The translations under genes were made by a program, and so were the position numbers. 14,742 nucleotides of DNA from JAICIG01 sp035532215. GTDB taxonomy: Bacteria; Planctomycetota; Planctomycetia; Pirellulales; JAICIG01. Below, piece by piece: positions 1 to 6,190 of this stretch. The stretch's first letter is position 1; each line of letters starts with the position of its first letter. The stretch covers positions 1-14,742 of the forward strand of contig DATKRK010000060.1 in the NCBI GenBank assembly GCA_035532215.1, written 5' to 3'. The notes beneath the pieces were generated by a model, which was given only the letters and a program-made list of their open reading frames with translations, had not been told where the DNA came from and made no database searches.

Positions 1-36
1 CCGATCGTGGGGAGGGTCGTGTGTGCCACGCGAATT

Positions 37-56
37 CCCAGGCGTAAACGCCTGGG
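37..56. repeat. Short perfect hairpin CCCAGGCGT-AA-ACGCCTGGG
   Basis: Nine-base arms (37-45 and 48-56) are perfectly complementary around a two-base AA spacer. There is no T tract on either side, so it does not look like an intrinsic terminator. It is probably a small dispersed intergenic palindrome, but this window has only one copy, so that is inference. Confidence 0.5.
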
Positions 57-166
57 CTAGATAAAAGTTTTCCGGGTTGAGTCATTGAACGAAAGCTGCC
101 CCGTCGTGGCCGAACAAAAACAGGACAAACGATCTCTTTACAGAACCACGATTTTGCGCAGCGCAG

Positions 167-229
167 GCTGAGCCTGGGCGAAGCCCCAGTCCGCTGGGGC
201 ATCGCTTCGCTCTGCCGCCAGCCGCCCCC
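167..229 (+). repeat. REP-like palindromic repeat, copy a (partial)
   Basis: It shares the core CTGAGCCTGGGCGAAGCCCC, then CTGGGGCATCGC and CTCTGCCGCCAGCC, with the copies at 1552 and 1719. The internal pair GCGAAGCCCCAG / CTGGGGCATCGC can fold into a hairpin. The left end GGGTGGCTGG found in the other copies is missing here, so this copy is truncated or diverged. Confidence 0.75.
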
Positions 230-256
230 GCGTGTCAACTCAGGCTTGGCGAGGCG

Positions 257-1519
257 CTAGCGAAATTCGTCGACGAGCGATTCTTCGAGCGGGGCGAGTT
301 GGTCGATGGCGCCCGCCTGAGCGGCGGACTCGAAATCGGCCAGCGCGAGTTGGAGAGCCTCGGCCGTTTCGGCGCAGCGGTCGGCGACGTCGTTGACCTC
401 CCAACGGTCGTCGGGCTTGGCGAACAGCTCGGCTCGCGGCGGCTGTGCGGCGTCGGCCGTCGGGGCCGGCAGACGCAAATACCAGGCGGGCGTGCGGATC
501 GCCCGTTGGCCGTCGCCGCGGGCGAGGCAGGCCCGATCGCGCAGCGTTTCGCGCTCGCCGCGAACGAGCGGCAGCAGGCTTTGCCCGAATGCCGGCGGCG
601 CCGGCCGAGCGATGCCCCACCAGTCGACGAGCGTGGCAAACAAGTCGGGCGGCTGCACCAGGGCCTGGCTGCGGTCCATGGCGCCGGTCGCATTGGGCAG
701 CCGCAATAGCCAGGCGGCGTGGACCAGTTCGCCGTAGAGCGCCTCGTTCGCCGCACCGATGCGGCGGTGTTCGCCCAGCGGGAAGCCGCGCGTGGATGTC
801 ACCGCCAGCAGCGTTTCCGCCGCGTTCGGGCTGCCGCGAACGGCTTCCAGAAAACCGCCCAGGCTCGAATCCAACACCGACGCCTGCCCGGCGTAGGCCT
901 GGCAAATGCCCAGCAATTCGTCGGGGTCGAAATCCGCGGGCAGCTCGCGGCTAGGAACGCTTGCGAAGTCGGGCGGCGCCGGCTCGTCTTCATCGGCGTA
1001 CTGCCGGCGAAATTCGAGCGGAGCGTCCCAGACGGCGCCCAGCGACTGCGCGTGCAGCCATAAGCAAAACGGCTCGCGCGCCGAAGCCAGCCAATCGCTC
1101 GCCACCGCAAAGAAACCGGCCAGCCGCGTTTCGGCGGCGTCGGCCGCACAGCTCGCAGGCACGGCGCCGGCTTGTTCGGCTTCGTCCAGTCGAATCACTT
1201 CGCCGAATTGGCCGGCCAACGCGTGCCGGCTGATTTCGGGCTCGTCCGAAATGAGCGTCGTCGCGACGCCCGCTTGTCCGAGAAGTTCAGCCAGCGACGG
1301 GCCGGCGGAAGCCCGCGATCCGCGACGCTCGAGCACGTGGGAGCCGAGCCAGAACGAATCGTAGATTTCCGCCAGGTGCGGCGTATCGATCAAGGCCTGC
1401 TCGAAGAGGAAGCTTTCGGCGGCCAGGCGGTTGAACTCGGGCGTGGCGATCCAGGTGTTGCCGTAGCAACCGAGATAACGCGCGTGCAGACGATCGACCG
1501 CCAAGATGATTGCATTCAT
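257..1519 (-). CDS. Degenerate sulfatase / alkaline-phosphatase-fold protein, probably catalytically dead
   Basis: The 420-residue product follows the sulfatase fold from end to end. The N-terminal strand has D9 and then YLGCYGN-x4-TPEFNRLAAE (about 15-35). Later come PFCLWLHAQ (150-158), YAGQASVLDSSLGGFLEAV (209-227), LGEH (248-251), GQSLLPLVRGE (312-322), and a C-terminal AIRTPAWYLRL ... ELFAKPDDRWEVNDVAD segment. The catalytic centre is missing. There is no C/S-x-P-S-R formylglycine motif where it should lie (about 48-62), and the usual metal-binding Asp-His before Gly in 'TSDHG' reads TSTRG (241-245). Only the first Asp ligand remains. No signal peptide or membrane segment is visible. The ATG has no clear SD but has TAGAAT ten bases upstream. 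A structural or binding role is possible; the true function is unknown. Confidence 0.8.
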   Translation of the reverse strand: MNAIILAVDRLHARYLGCYGNTWIATPEFNRLAAESFLFEQALIDTPHLAEIYDSFWLGSHVLERRGSRASAGPSLAELLGQAGVATTLISDEPEISRHALAGQFGEVIRLDEAEQAGAVPASCAADAAETRLAGFFAVASDWLASAREPFCLWLHAQSLGAVWDAPLEFRRQYADEDEPAPPDFASVPSRELPADFDPDELLGICQAYAGQASVLDSSLGGFLEAVRGSPNAAETLLAVTSTRGFPLGEHRRIGAANEALYGELVHAAWLLRLPNATGAMDRSQALVQPPDLFATLVDWWGIARPAPPAFGQSLLPLVRGERETLRDRACLARGDGQRAIRTPAWYLRLPAPTADAAQPPRAELFAKPDDRWEVNDVADRCAETAEALQLALADFESAAQAGAIDQLAPLEESLVDEFR

Positions 1520-1528
1520 GCGGGGCGC

Positions 1529-1534
1529 ATTCTA
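1529..1534 (-). promoter_or_regulatory. Candidate -10 box TAGAAT close to the sulfatase-like start
   Basis: On the minus strand TAGAAT matches TATAAT at five of six positions and ends nine bases before the ATG. The predicted transcription start would leave a 5' leader of about three bases. No SD is visible, which fits a near-leaderless transcript. I see no good -35 box. Confidence 0.3.
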
Positions 1535-1551
1535 CCAAGCCGCCGCCCGCC

Positions 1552-1625
1552 GGGTGGCTGGGTCTGAGCCTGGGCGAAGCCCCAGTTCGCTGGGGCATCG
1601 CTCCGCTCTGCCGCCAGCCACCCCC
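1552..1625 (+). repeat. REP-like palindromic repeat, copy b
   Basis: The ends GGGTGGCTGG and CCAGCCACCC are inverted repeats. Nested inside are GCGAAGCCCCAG and CTGGGGCATCGC, also complementary apart from a bulge. The element can thus fold into a long imperfect hairpin like a two-headed REP/BIME unit. It forms the left part of tandem copy A. Confidence 0.8.
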
Positions 1626-1718
1626 AAAGTCATCGGCGCTTGTCCATTCAGCATTGCAAGAGCGCCAGGCGAATCGTCTTGCTTCATCCTTCCGCCTTCA
1701 GCCAGCGGATCTTCGGAC

Positions 1719-1792
1719 GGGTGGCTGGGTCTGAGCCTAGGCGAAGCCCCAGTTCTCTGGGGCATCGCTCCGCTCTGCCGCCAGCCACCCCC
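1719..1792 (+). repeat. REP-like palindromic repeat, copy c
   Basis: Same architecture as copy b, with CCTAGG in place of CCTGGG near the left arm and TTCTCTGGGG in place of TTCGCTGGGG at the centre. It forms the left part of tandem copy B and lies just downstream of the arfB stop on the minus strand, where its folded RNA could help end arfB transcripts. Confidence 0.8.
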
Positions 1793-1850
1793 AAAGTCGT
1801 CGGCGCTTGTCCATTCAACGTTGCAAGAGCGCCAGGCGAATCGTCTTGCT

Positions 1851-2321
1851 TCATCCTTCCGCCTTCAGCCTGCCAGCGGATCTTCGGCTTTGCTTCTTGT
1901 CGGACCGCAATCGCTTGGTCTGCAAACGGCGCTCGATCGAGCCCCGCGTGGGCTTGGTGCGTTTGCGGCGCACGGGCGGGGCGGCCGCCTGGGCCAGCAT
2001 CACGCGCAGTTTTTCCAGACAATCTTCGACGTTGCGCCCTTGATCGCGGTAGCGCTGGCTGCTGACGAGCAGATCGCCCTCGCTCGTCACGCGATTGCCG
2101 AATTTTTCCAAGAATCGCCCGCGCACCGCTTCGGGCAAGCTCGCGCTGGAGCGCAGCGGCCAGCGCAACAGGGCCTTGCTGTTGACCTTGTTCACGTTCT
2201 GGCCGCCCGGCCCCGAGCTGCGGGCGAACGTGAATTCGAACTCGGCCAGCGGAATTTGCAGGCGCGAATTGACCCTCAGCGAGCCCTGGGCGTCAGCAGC
2301 GTAGGTATCTGGGCGTGACAT
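1851..2321 (-). CDS. arfB: Alternative ribosome-rescue factor ArfB (peptidyl-tRNA hydrolase)
   Basis: The 156-residue product is a class-I release-factor-like protein that frees ribosomes stalled on truncated mRNA by hydrolysing peptidyl-tRNA. The motif SSGPGGQNVNKVNSKALLRW (35-54) contains the catalytic GGQ at 39-41. The basic tail RRKRTKPTRGSIERR (118-132) is the part that enters the empty mRNA channel in this family. Length is slightly above the usual 140 or so. The codon-recognition domains of full release factors are absent, which separates it from PrfA/PrfB. I chose the ATG at 2321; the longer frame upstream only translates repeat DNA. An ATG six codons upstream (2339) is possible. The last 12 codons including the stop lie inside a tandem-duplicated repeat unit, so the extreme C-terminus (RRSAGRLKAEG) may have been acquired from it or copied into it. 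Confidence 0.9.
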   Translation of the reverse strand: MSRPDTYAADAQGSLRVNSRLQIPLAEFEFTFARSSGPGGQNVNKVNSKALLRWPLRSSASLPEAVRGRFLEKFGNRVTSEGDLLVSSQRYRDQGRNVEDCLEKLRVMLAQAAAPPVRRKRTKPTRGSIERRLQTKRLRSDKKQSRRSAGRLKAEG

Positions 2322-2327
2322 GATTAT

Positions 2328-2333
2328 ATTGTA
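2328..2333 (-). promoter_or_regulatory. Candidate -10 box TACAAT positioned for a leaderless arfB mRNA
   Basis: TACAAT matches TATAAT at five of six positions and is separated from the arfB ATG at 2321 by exactly six bases (ATAATC). Transcription would start at the A of the ATG. No SD precedes this ATG. The alternative TATAAT one base before the ATG is too close to serve it. Confidence 0.35.
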
Positions 2334-2416
2334 TCGCATGGGCGCGGGCGGTGGATGGGCAAACCGCCGCCGCGCGATCCTTCCTACTGCTTCTTCAAGT
2401 CTGCGTTGACAGCGAG

Positions 2417-2510
2417 GGGGGGCTGGCGGCAGAGCGAAGCGATACGAGAGCGATCCGGGGCTTCGCCTAGGCTCAGCGGCCAGCCACCCAACGGTCAGCC
2501 ACCCAACGGT
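2417..2510 (-). repeat. REP-like palindromic repeat, copy d (inverted), with a 15-bp tandem repeat
   Basis: Read on the minus strand this is a diverged copy of b/c. On the plus strand it shows GGGCTGGCGGCAGAGCGAAG, then CGGGGCTTCGCCTAGGCTCAG and CCAGCCACCC. The central loop is altered (GATACGAGAGCGATCC). The 15-mer CAGCCACCCAACGGT follows twice in perfect tandem (2481-2495, 2496-2510). Copies b/c and d face each other across arfB. Confidence 0.75.
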
Positions 2511-2575
2511 CAAAACGGCTTCGAAGAGGCGCTACCGTACTCCAAGAGCCGCGTTTTCCGCCGAGGTTCACGACG

Positions 2576-4069
2576 ATGCGAGCAATTTTGACAGTGGGGT
2601 TATTATCGGTTCTCGTCTGCCAGGTAGTTGCTTGCCGGGCGGAAGAAACCGAGGCCCAAAAGGCCGCCCCGGCCAGGCCTGACGCAGCCGAAGCCGCGGC
2701 GAAGAAAACGGCGCCGGCCAACAAACCCGGCCCGTTGCCGGAAGACCTCGGCACGCGGAAGCAGGGCGACGATTGGCCGCAATTCCTTGGCCCGACGGCC
2801 GACAGCAAATCGGCCGAAACGGGCGCCCTCGCCGATTGGCCGCCCGCCGGGCCCAAACGCGTCTTTGTCAAAATGGTCGGTACGGGCTACGGCATGCCCT
2901 CGATCAGTCGCGGGCGGTTGTTTCAGTTCTCGCGCTACGGCGACAACAATCGCCTGACTTGCCTGCGCAGCGAGACGGGCCAAGAGCTGTGGAGGTTCGA
3001 ATACGCGACCGATTACCAAGATCTCTATAATTACGACAACGGCCCGCGCTGTTCGCCGGTCGTCGACGACGACCGCGTCTACATCCTCGGCGCCGAGGGC
3101 ATGCTCTACTGCCTGCGCGTCGCCGACGGCGAGCCGCTGTGGAAGATCGACACGGCCGCCGAATACGACGTGATCCAGAATTTCTTCGGCGTCGGCAGCA
3201 CGCCGATCGTCGAAGGCGACTTGCTGATCGTGCAGATCGGCGGCAGCCCCGAGTCGAGCCAGCGGTTCGGGTCGCAGGAACTCGACCGGGTCAAACCGAA
3301 CGGCGCCGCCGTAGTCGCCTTCGATAAATTCACCGGCAAGGAGCGCTATCGCCTGGGCGACGAACTGGCCAGCTACAGCGTGCCGGTCGCCGCGACGATC
3401 GGCGATCGCCGCTGGTGTTTCGTCTTCGCTCGCGGCGGGCTGCTGGCCTTCGAGCCGGCCAGCGGCAAGCTCGACTTTCACTATCCCTGGCGGGCCAAAG
3501 TCTTGGAAAGCGTCAACGCCAGCACGCCGGTGGTCGTCGGCCGCACGGTGTTCATCTCCGAAACCTACGGGCCCGGCAGTTCGCTCTTGCGCGTGAAGCC
3601 GGGCGAGTATGAAGTCGTGTGGGCCGACGGCGACCGCAAACGCGACAAGAGCATGCAAACGCACTGGAATACCTGCGTCCACCACGACGGCTATCTTTAC
3701 GGCTCCAGCGGCCGGCACACCGAAAACGCCGAGCTGCGGTGCATCGAACTGTTGACCGGCAAGGTGATGTGGAGCCAGCCCGACTTGGGCCGCGCTTCGC
3801 TGCTCTACGTCGACGGGCATTTCGTCTGCCTGACCGAGCACGGCGTCGTGCTGTTGCTCAAGGCCACGCCGGAGAAGTTCGACATCGTCGCGCAGACCAT
3901 CTTGCCGATCGAGAACGAAGCCGACGAGCTCTCGCAGTTCGACGGCACGAAGCCCCGGCTATTGCACTACCCGGCCTGGGCCGCCCCGATCCTTTCGCAC
4001 GGTCTGCTTTACTTGCGCGGGAACAAACGCTTGGCGTGCCTGGAGTTGATTCCGGAAGGCAAGGAGTGA
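2576..4069 (+). CDS. Exported PQQ-like (BamB-type) beta-propeller protein
   Basis: The 497-residue product starts with a signal sequence (MRAIL then a hydrophobic stretch to about residue 19). VVAC at 17-20 could be a lipobox; otherwise cleavage falls near A22. A low-complexity Ala/Lys/Pro linker (about 24-58) precedes DDWPQFLGP (65-73), an entry motif common in planctomycete PQQ-like proteins. Repeated propeller-blade motifs follow: LTCLRSETGQELWRFEY (127-143), LYCLRVADGEPLWKID (177-192), VVAFDKFTGKERYRL (246-260), LLAFEPASGKLDF, and RCIELLTGKVMW. These resemble the AxDxxTGxxxW blades of PQQ enzymes and BamB, but I see no dehydrogenase catalytic set, so a scaffold or binding role outside the cytoplasm is likelier. 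The start is supported by GAGG about nine bases upstream. The last 37 bases of the gene recur at 4902-4939 beyond the transposase. Confidence 0.85.
   Translation: MRAILTVGLLSVLVCQVVACRAEETEAQKAAPARPDAAEAAAKKTAPANKPGPLPEDLGTRKQGDDWPQFLGPTADSKSAETGALADWPPAGPKRVFVKMVGTGYGMPSISRGRLFQFSRYGDNNRLTCLRSETGQELWRFEYATDYQDLYNYDNGPRCSPVVDDDRVYILGAEGMLYCLRVADGEPLWKIDTAAEYDVIQNFFGVGSTPIVEGDLLIVQIGGSPESSQRFGSQELDRVKPNGAAVVAFDKFTGKERYRLGDELASYSVPVAATIGDRRWCFVFARGGLLAFEPASGKLDFHYPWRAKVLESVNASTPVVVGRTVFISETYGPGSSLLRVKPGEYEVVWADGDRKRDKSMQTHWNTCVHHDGYLYGSSGRHTENAELRCIELLTGKVMWSQPDLGRASLLYVDGHFVCLTEHGVVLLLKATPEKFDIVAQTILPIENEADELSQFDGTKPRLLHYPAWAAPILSHGLLYLRGNKRLACLELIPEGKE
4032..4069 (+). repeat. 38-bp direct repeat, left copy (3' end of propeller gene)
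   Basis: The segment begins TGGCGTGCCTGGAGTTGATT and ends AAGGAGTGA, including the propeller stop codon. It recurs at 4902-4939 with one mismatch (GGAAGGC here, GGAAAGC there). The two copies bracket the transposase and its REP hairpins and start 870 bp apart. Confidence 0.9.
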
Positions 4070-4100
4070 AGCGTAAGGGGGGCAGATTTTAGATTTTCGC

Positions 4101-4134
4101 GGGTGCCTGGGGCAGAGCGAAGCGATGCCCCAGA
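4101..4134 (-). repeat. REP hairpin, copy e, left of the transposase gene
   Basis: CTGGGGCA (4107-4114) and TGCCCCAG (4126-4133) form a perfect eight-base stem around the 11-base loop GAGCGAAGCGA. The outer part GGGTGCCT matches the inverted copy on the other side of the transposase. The stem and loop sequences are also found inside the longer repeats a-d. Confidence 0.85.
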
Positions 4135-4263
4135 AAGCTCGGACGCTGGAATCGTCAATCGCGGCTTGGTATGAATAGGTAATTCACCGAGGGTTTTCCC
4201 GACGGGGTGGCAGTCTGGGGCGTATTTCCCAGCCGCTTCGCCAATTCGCTTGAGCCGAACACC

Positions 4264-4821
4264 ATGCACCCGCGACGAGCGACTTTCGGCGAGCCGGGAC
4301 ATGCACATGCCCTGACGTTCAGTTGCTATAGGCGATTTCCCTTTCTTCGGGCGGAACGAACGTGCCTTTGGCTGGCGGAGGCGATGGAACAGGCGCGACA
4401 AAAGCTCGACTTCGACGTGTGGGCGTACGTTTTCATGCCCGAGCACGTGCATCTCATCGTGCATCCGCGGCGGCTTCAATACTCGATGGCCGATATCCGA
4501 AAGGCGATAAAGGAGCCCGTTGGGCGAAAGGCCGTGGCTTACCTTCGCTCGAGCGGCAGCCATTGGCTCGAAAAAATCGCTCGTCGCCGCGGGCGGCGCG
4601 TCGAGTATTGCTTTTGGATGTCAGGCGGCGGGTACGACCGCAACCTCGTCGAACCCTCTACTTTGCTGAAGACCATTGTATATATTCACCTCAATCCGGT
4701 TCGGCGCGGTTTGGTTCACTGCGCCGCCGACTGGAGATGGTCCAGCGCCGCTTGGTATCAAGGAGAGAAATCGAGCGTAGTGTGTCCGGACCCGATTCCC
4801 CCGGAATGGCTCGTCGCGTGA
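4264..4821 (+). CDS. REP-associated tyrosine transposase (RAYT, Y1/HUH family)
   Basis: From the ATG at 4264 the product has 185 residues; a GTG in frame at 4207 would give 204. Family hallmarks are visible (numbered from 4264). GHAHALTFSCYRRFPFL lies at 12-28. MPEHVHLIVHP follows, with the metal-binding H61-x-H63. YIHLNPVRRGLV has the presumed nucleophile Y140, and DWRWSSAAWY closes the domain. RAYTs cut and rejoin single-stranded DNA at REP hairpins and are domesticated relatives of IS200/IS605 transposases. The gene lies between two inverted REP hairpins (4101-4134 and 4859-4893), as expected for a RAYT with its own REP. I see no partner tnpB. The start is uncertain: neither candidate has a strong SD, but the shorter one begins where family members usually begin. 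All catalytic residues are intact, so it may be active. Confidence 0.85.
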   Translation: MHPRRATFGEPGHAHALTFSCYRRFPFLRAERTCLWLAEAMEQARQKLDFDVWAYVFMPEHVHLIVHPRRLQYSMADIRKAIKEPVGRKAVAYLRSSGSHWLEKIARRRGRRVEYCFWMSGGGYDRNLVEPSTLLKTIVYIHLNPVRRGLVHCAADWRWSSAAWYQGEKSSVVCPDPIPPEWLVA

Positions 4822-4858
4822 AAGGCTCCACGTCGGAGAAGCGTCGCGGTCGCTCGGT

Positions 4859-4893
4859 TCTGGGGCATCGCTGCGCTCTGCCCCAGGCACCCA
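4859..4893 (+). repeat. REP hairpin, copy f, right of the transposase gene
   Basis: CTGGGGCA (4860-4867) and TGCCCCAG (4879-4886) form an eight-base stem around TCGCTGCGCTC, followed by GCACCC. This is copy e in reverse complement with one loop change, so the two copies form inverted ends around the transposase gene. Confidence 0.85.
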
Positions 4894-4901
4894 CCGGCGA
4901 C

Positions 4902-4939
4902 TGGCGTGCCTGGAGTTGATTCCGGAAAGCAAGGAGTGA
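4902..4939 (+). repeat. 38-bp direct repeat, right copy (displaced end of propeller gene)
   Basis: This copy of the last 37-38 bases of the propeller gene has no open reading frame leading into it. It lies eight bases after REP copy f. It differs from the left copy at one base. Confidence 0.9.
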
Positions 4940-4945
4940 CGGTGC

Positions 4946-4989
4946 GATTTTGGATTTTGGATTGAATCGAAAATCCAAAATCCAAAATC
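4946..4989. terminator. AT-rich perfect palindrome between convergent genes
   Basis: GATTTTGGATTTTGGATT (4946-4963) and AATCCAAAATCCAAAATC (4972-4989) pair over 18 bases with the loop GAATCGAA. The element lies between the plus-strand transposase and the kinase stop at 5001. It could end transcription from both sides, but the stem is AT-rich and lacks the usual GC stem plus T tract. A dispersed repeat is equally possible. Confidence 0.45.
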
Positions 4990-5000
4990 TAAAATCGCGC

Positions 5001-6107
5001 TCACTCCAGCTCTTCCAGCCAGAGCCGAATTTCGTTTTCGTACTCGCTGGCCAGATCGACTTTGACCAACTGGCGATGGAAACTGGCCGCGCCGTTTTCC
5101 TTGACCATGTCGGCGGCTTCGGCGCTGGGGAAGCGGCACATCGGATCGGGAGCGATCAGGCTGCGGATCAGGTTCATCAACAGTTCGTTGCAGACCACCT
5201 CGGTCGGCAGCCGCTCGGCCAGCCGCTGCACCAGCGTGCGCTTGGCTTCCATCAATTCGCGGAAGTTCAGTTGGCCGGGAAACGGCGGGGCGCCGGAGAG
5301 CATTTCGATCAGCACGTAGCCCAGGCTGCACAAGTCGCTGCGCGCCGACGTGCCGACGTTTTCCAACACTTCGGGCGCGGCATACGTGGGCGTGCAACTC
5401 CGCCGCACCGGGGCGTCGTCGACCTCGAAGGCCGAGCCGATGTCGATGATCTTGGCGTTGCCCGTCCGCTTGAGCATGATGTTCGAGGGCTTGATGTCGC
5501 CGTGGACGATGCCTTCGCGGTGCAGCGCGGCCAGCGCGGCGAGGCACTCGCGGAGCACGGCGATGGCGATGCCCGGCTTCAATCGCGGCTGAACGCGGCC
5601 GGCCGTGATGATCACGTTATTGATGTACTCCCAGCGGCGATTGCTGACCCGAGTGCGCACGTATTCCAAGGTGGAGTGCGTCATCAGCCGGCTGAGATCG
5701 TAGCCATCGACCCACTCCATCTCCATGATGCGGATCCGGTTGCGGTCGACGAAGTTGTGGACGTCGAGCAAGTTGTCTTGCTGGATTTGGGCCACGCGGG
5801 CCGCCACGTGAGCGATGCGTCCCATCGCCTCTTCGTAACTGTGCGTGTCCTCGTAAGGCGTAGGCGAAAAAATCTTCAGCGCCACCGGCAAGGTGAAGTT
5901 GTCGGTGCCGCGGCGCTGGCTCAGGTACACCACGCCTTGACCGCCGGCCCCGAGCAGCTTGCCCAAATGGTGGTGCTCGGTCCAACTCAGTCGCTGCTCG
6001 GCCACGAGCGTTTCGTAACGCTTCGTCAACTCCTCGGGCCGGCGCGCCGAGGGATGGCCGTTGTAGGTCAGCGTCTGCGAGCCTTCCAAAAAAGTCGTGG
6101 TCGCCAT
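5001..6107 (-). CDS. Cytosolic serine/threonine protein kinase
   Basis: The 368-residue product contains a complete Hanks-type kinase domain. It has the glycine loop GAGGQGVVY (53-61), the ATP-anchoring lysine in VALKIF (K78), and the catalytic loop HGDIKPSNIM (202-211; D204, K206, N209). Also present are a DIG variant of the DFG metal motif (222-224), APE (244-246) and D258 in the next helix. The arginine of HRD is replaced by glycine, so it belongs to the non-RD type, which often does not need activation-loop phosphorylation. No transmembrane segment or sensor domain is seen, only a 45-residue N-terminal lead and a short C-terminal tail ending RLWLEELE. The start has GGAG about eight bases upstream. 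It lies 83 bp downstream of the dehydrogenase on the same strand, with a 17-bp tandem repeat between them. The substrate is unknown. Confidence 0.9.
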   Translation of the reverse strand: MATTTFLEGSQTLTYNGHPSARRPEELTKRYETLVAEQRLSWTEHHHLGKLLGAGGQGVVYLSQRRGTDNFTLPVALKIFSPTPYEDTHSYEEAMGRIAHVAARVAQIQQDNLLDVHNFVDRNRIRIMEMEWVDGYDLSRLMTHSTLEYVRTRVSNRRWEYINNVIITAGRVQPRLKPGIAIAVLRECLAALAALHREGIVHGDIKPSNIMLKRTGNAKIIDIGSAFEVDDAPVRRSCTPTYAAPEVLENVGTSARSDLCSLGYVLIEMLSGAPPFPGQLNFRELMEAKRTLVQRLAERLPTEVVCNELLMNLIRSLIAPDPMCRFPSAEAADMVKENGAASFHRQLVKVDLASEYENEIRLWLEELE

Positions 6108-6128
6108 TCGGGCAATCTCCGCAACGTG

Positions 6129-6162
6129 AATCCGAGGTGCAAATCAATCCGAGGTGCAAATC
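6129..6162. repeat. 17-bp perfect tandem repeat upstream of the kinase gene
   Basis: AATCCGAGGTGCAAATC occurs twice head to tail (6129-6145, 6146-6162), 22 bases before the kinase ATG on the minus strand. It could be an operator pair in the kinase leader or a simple slippage duplication. Nothing in the sequence decides between these. Confidence 0.7.
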
Positions 6163-6190
6163 GCTGAGCTTCGCGAGTTCAAGCCTTATC

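Larger units (their letters stand above)
1..256. other. Non-coding left flank of the sulfatase-like gene
   Basis: I see no convincing coding frame here. The stretch holds a short perfect hairpin at 37-56 and one copy of the REP-like repeat at 167-229, both described separately. The remainder (about 60-165) has no recognisable motif. It lies downstream of the minus-strand sulfatase-like gene. Confidence 0.6.
1520..1850. other. Non-coding stretch between sulfatase-like gene and arfB, filled by a tandem duplication
   Basis: Apart from about 30 bases next to the sulfatase start, this interval consists of the two tandem copies of the REP-plus-arfB-tail unit listed separately. Reading frames across it are repeat translations, not genes. 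I see no intrinsic terminator with a T tract. Confidence 0.7.
1552..1887 (+). repeat. Tandem direct duplication (period 167 bp) of REP element plus arfB 3' end
   Basis: Copy A (1552-1716) and copy B (1719-1887) are nearly identical. Differences include a few substitutions (for example GGGCGAAG/AGGCGAAG and CATTCAGCA/CATTCAACG) and four extra bases TGCC in copy B. Each unit has a REP-like palindrome of about 74 bp, a spacer starting CAAAGTC, and the segment TCATCCTTCCGCCTTCAGCC. In copy B this last segment is the end of arfB including its stop codon. Copy A therefore carries a disconnected remnant of the arfB tail. Confidence 0.9.

Noticed and set aside
2603..3841. Minus-strand frame of 412 codons
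   Set aside because: Antisense to the propeller gene, whose signal peptide and blade motifs are clear. No recognisable domain in the antisense frame.
4950..6167. Plus-strand frame of 405 codons
   Set aside because: Antisense to the kinase, which carries all kinase motifs. The frame also runs through the AT-rich palindrome and the 17-bp repeat.
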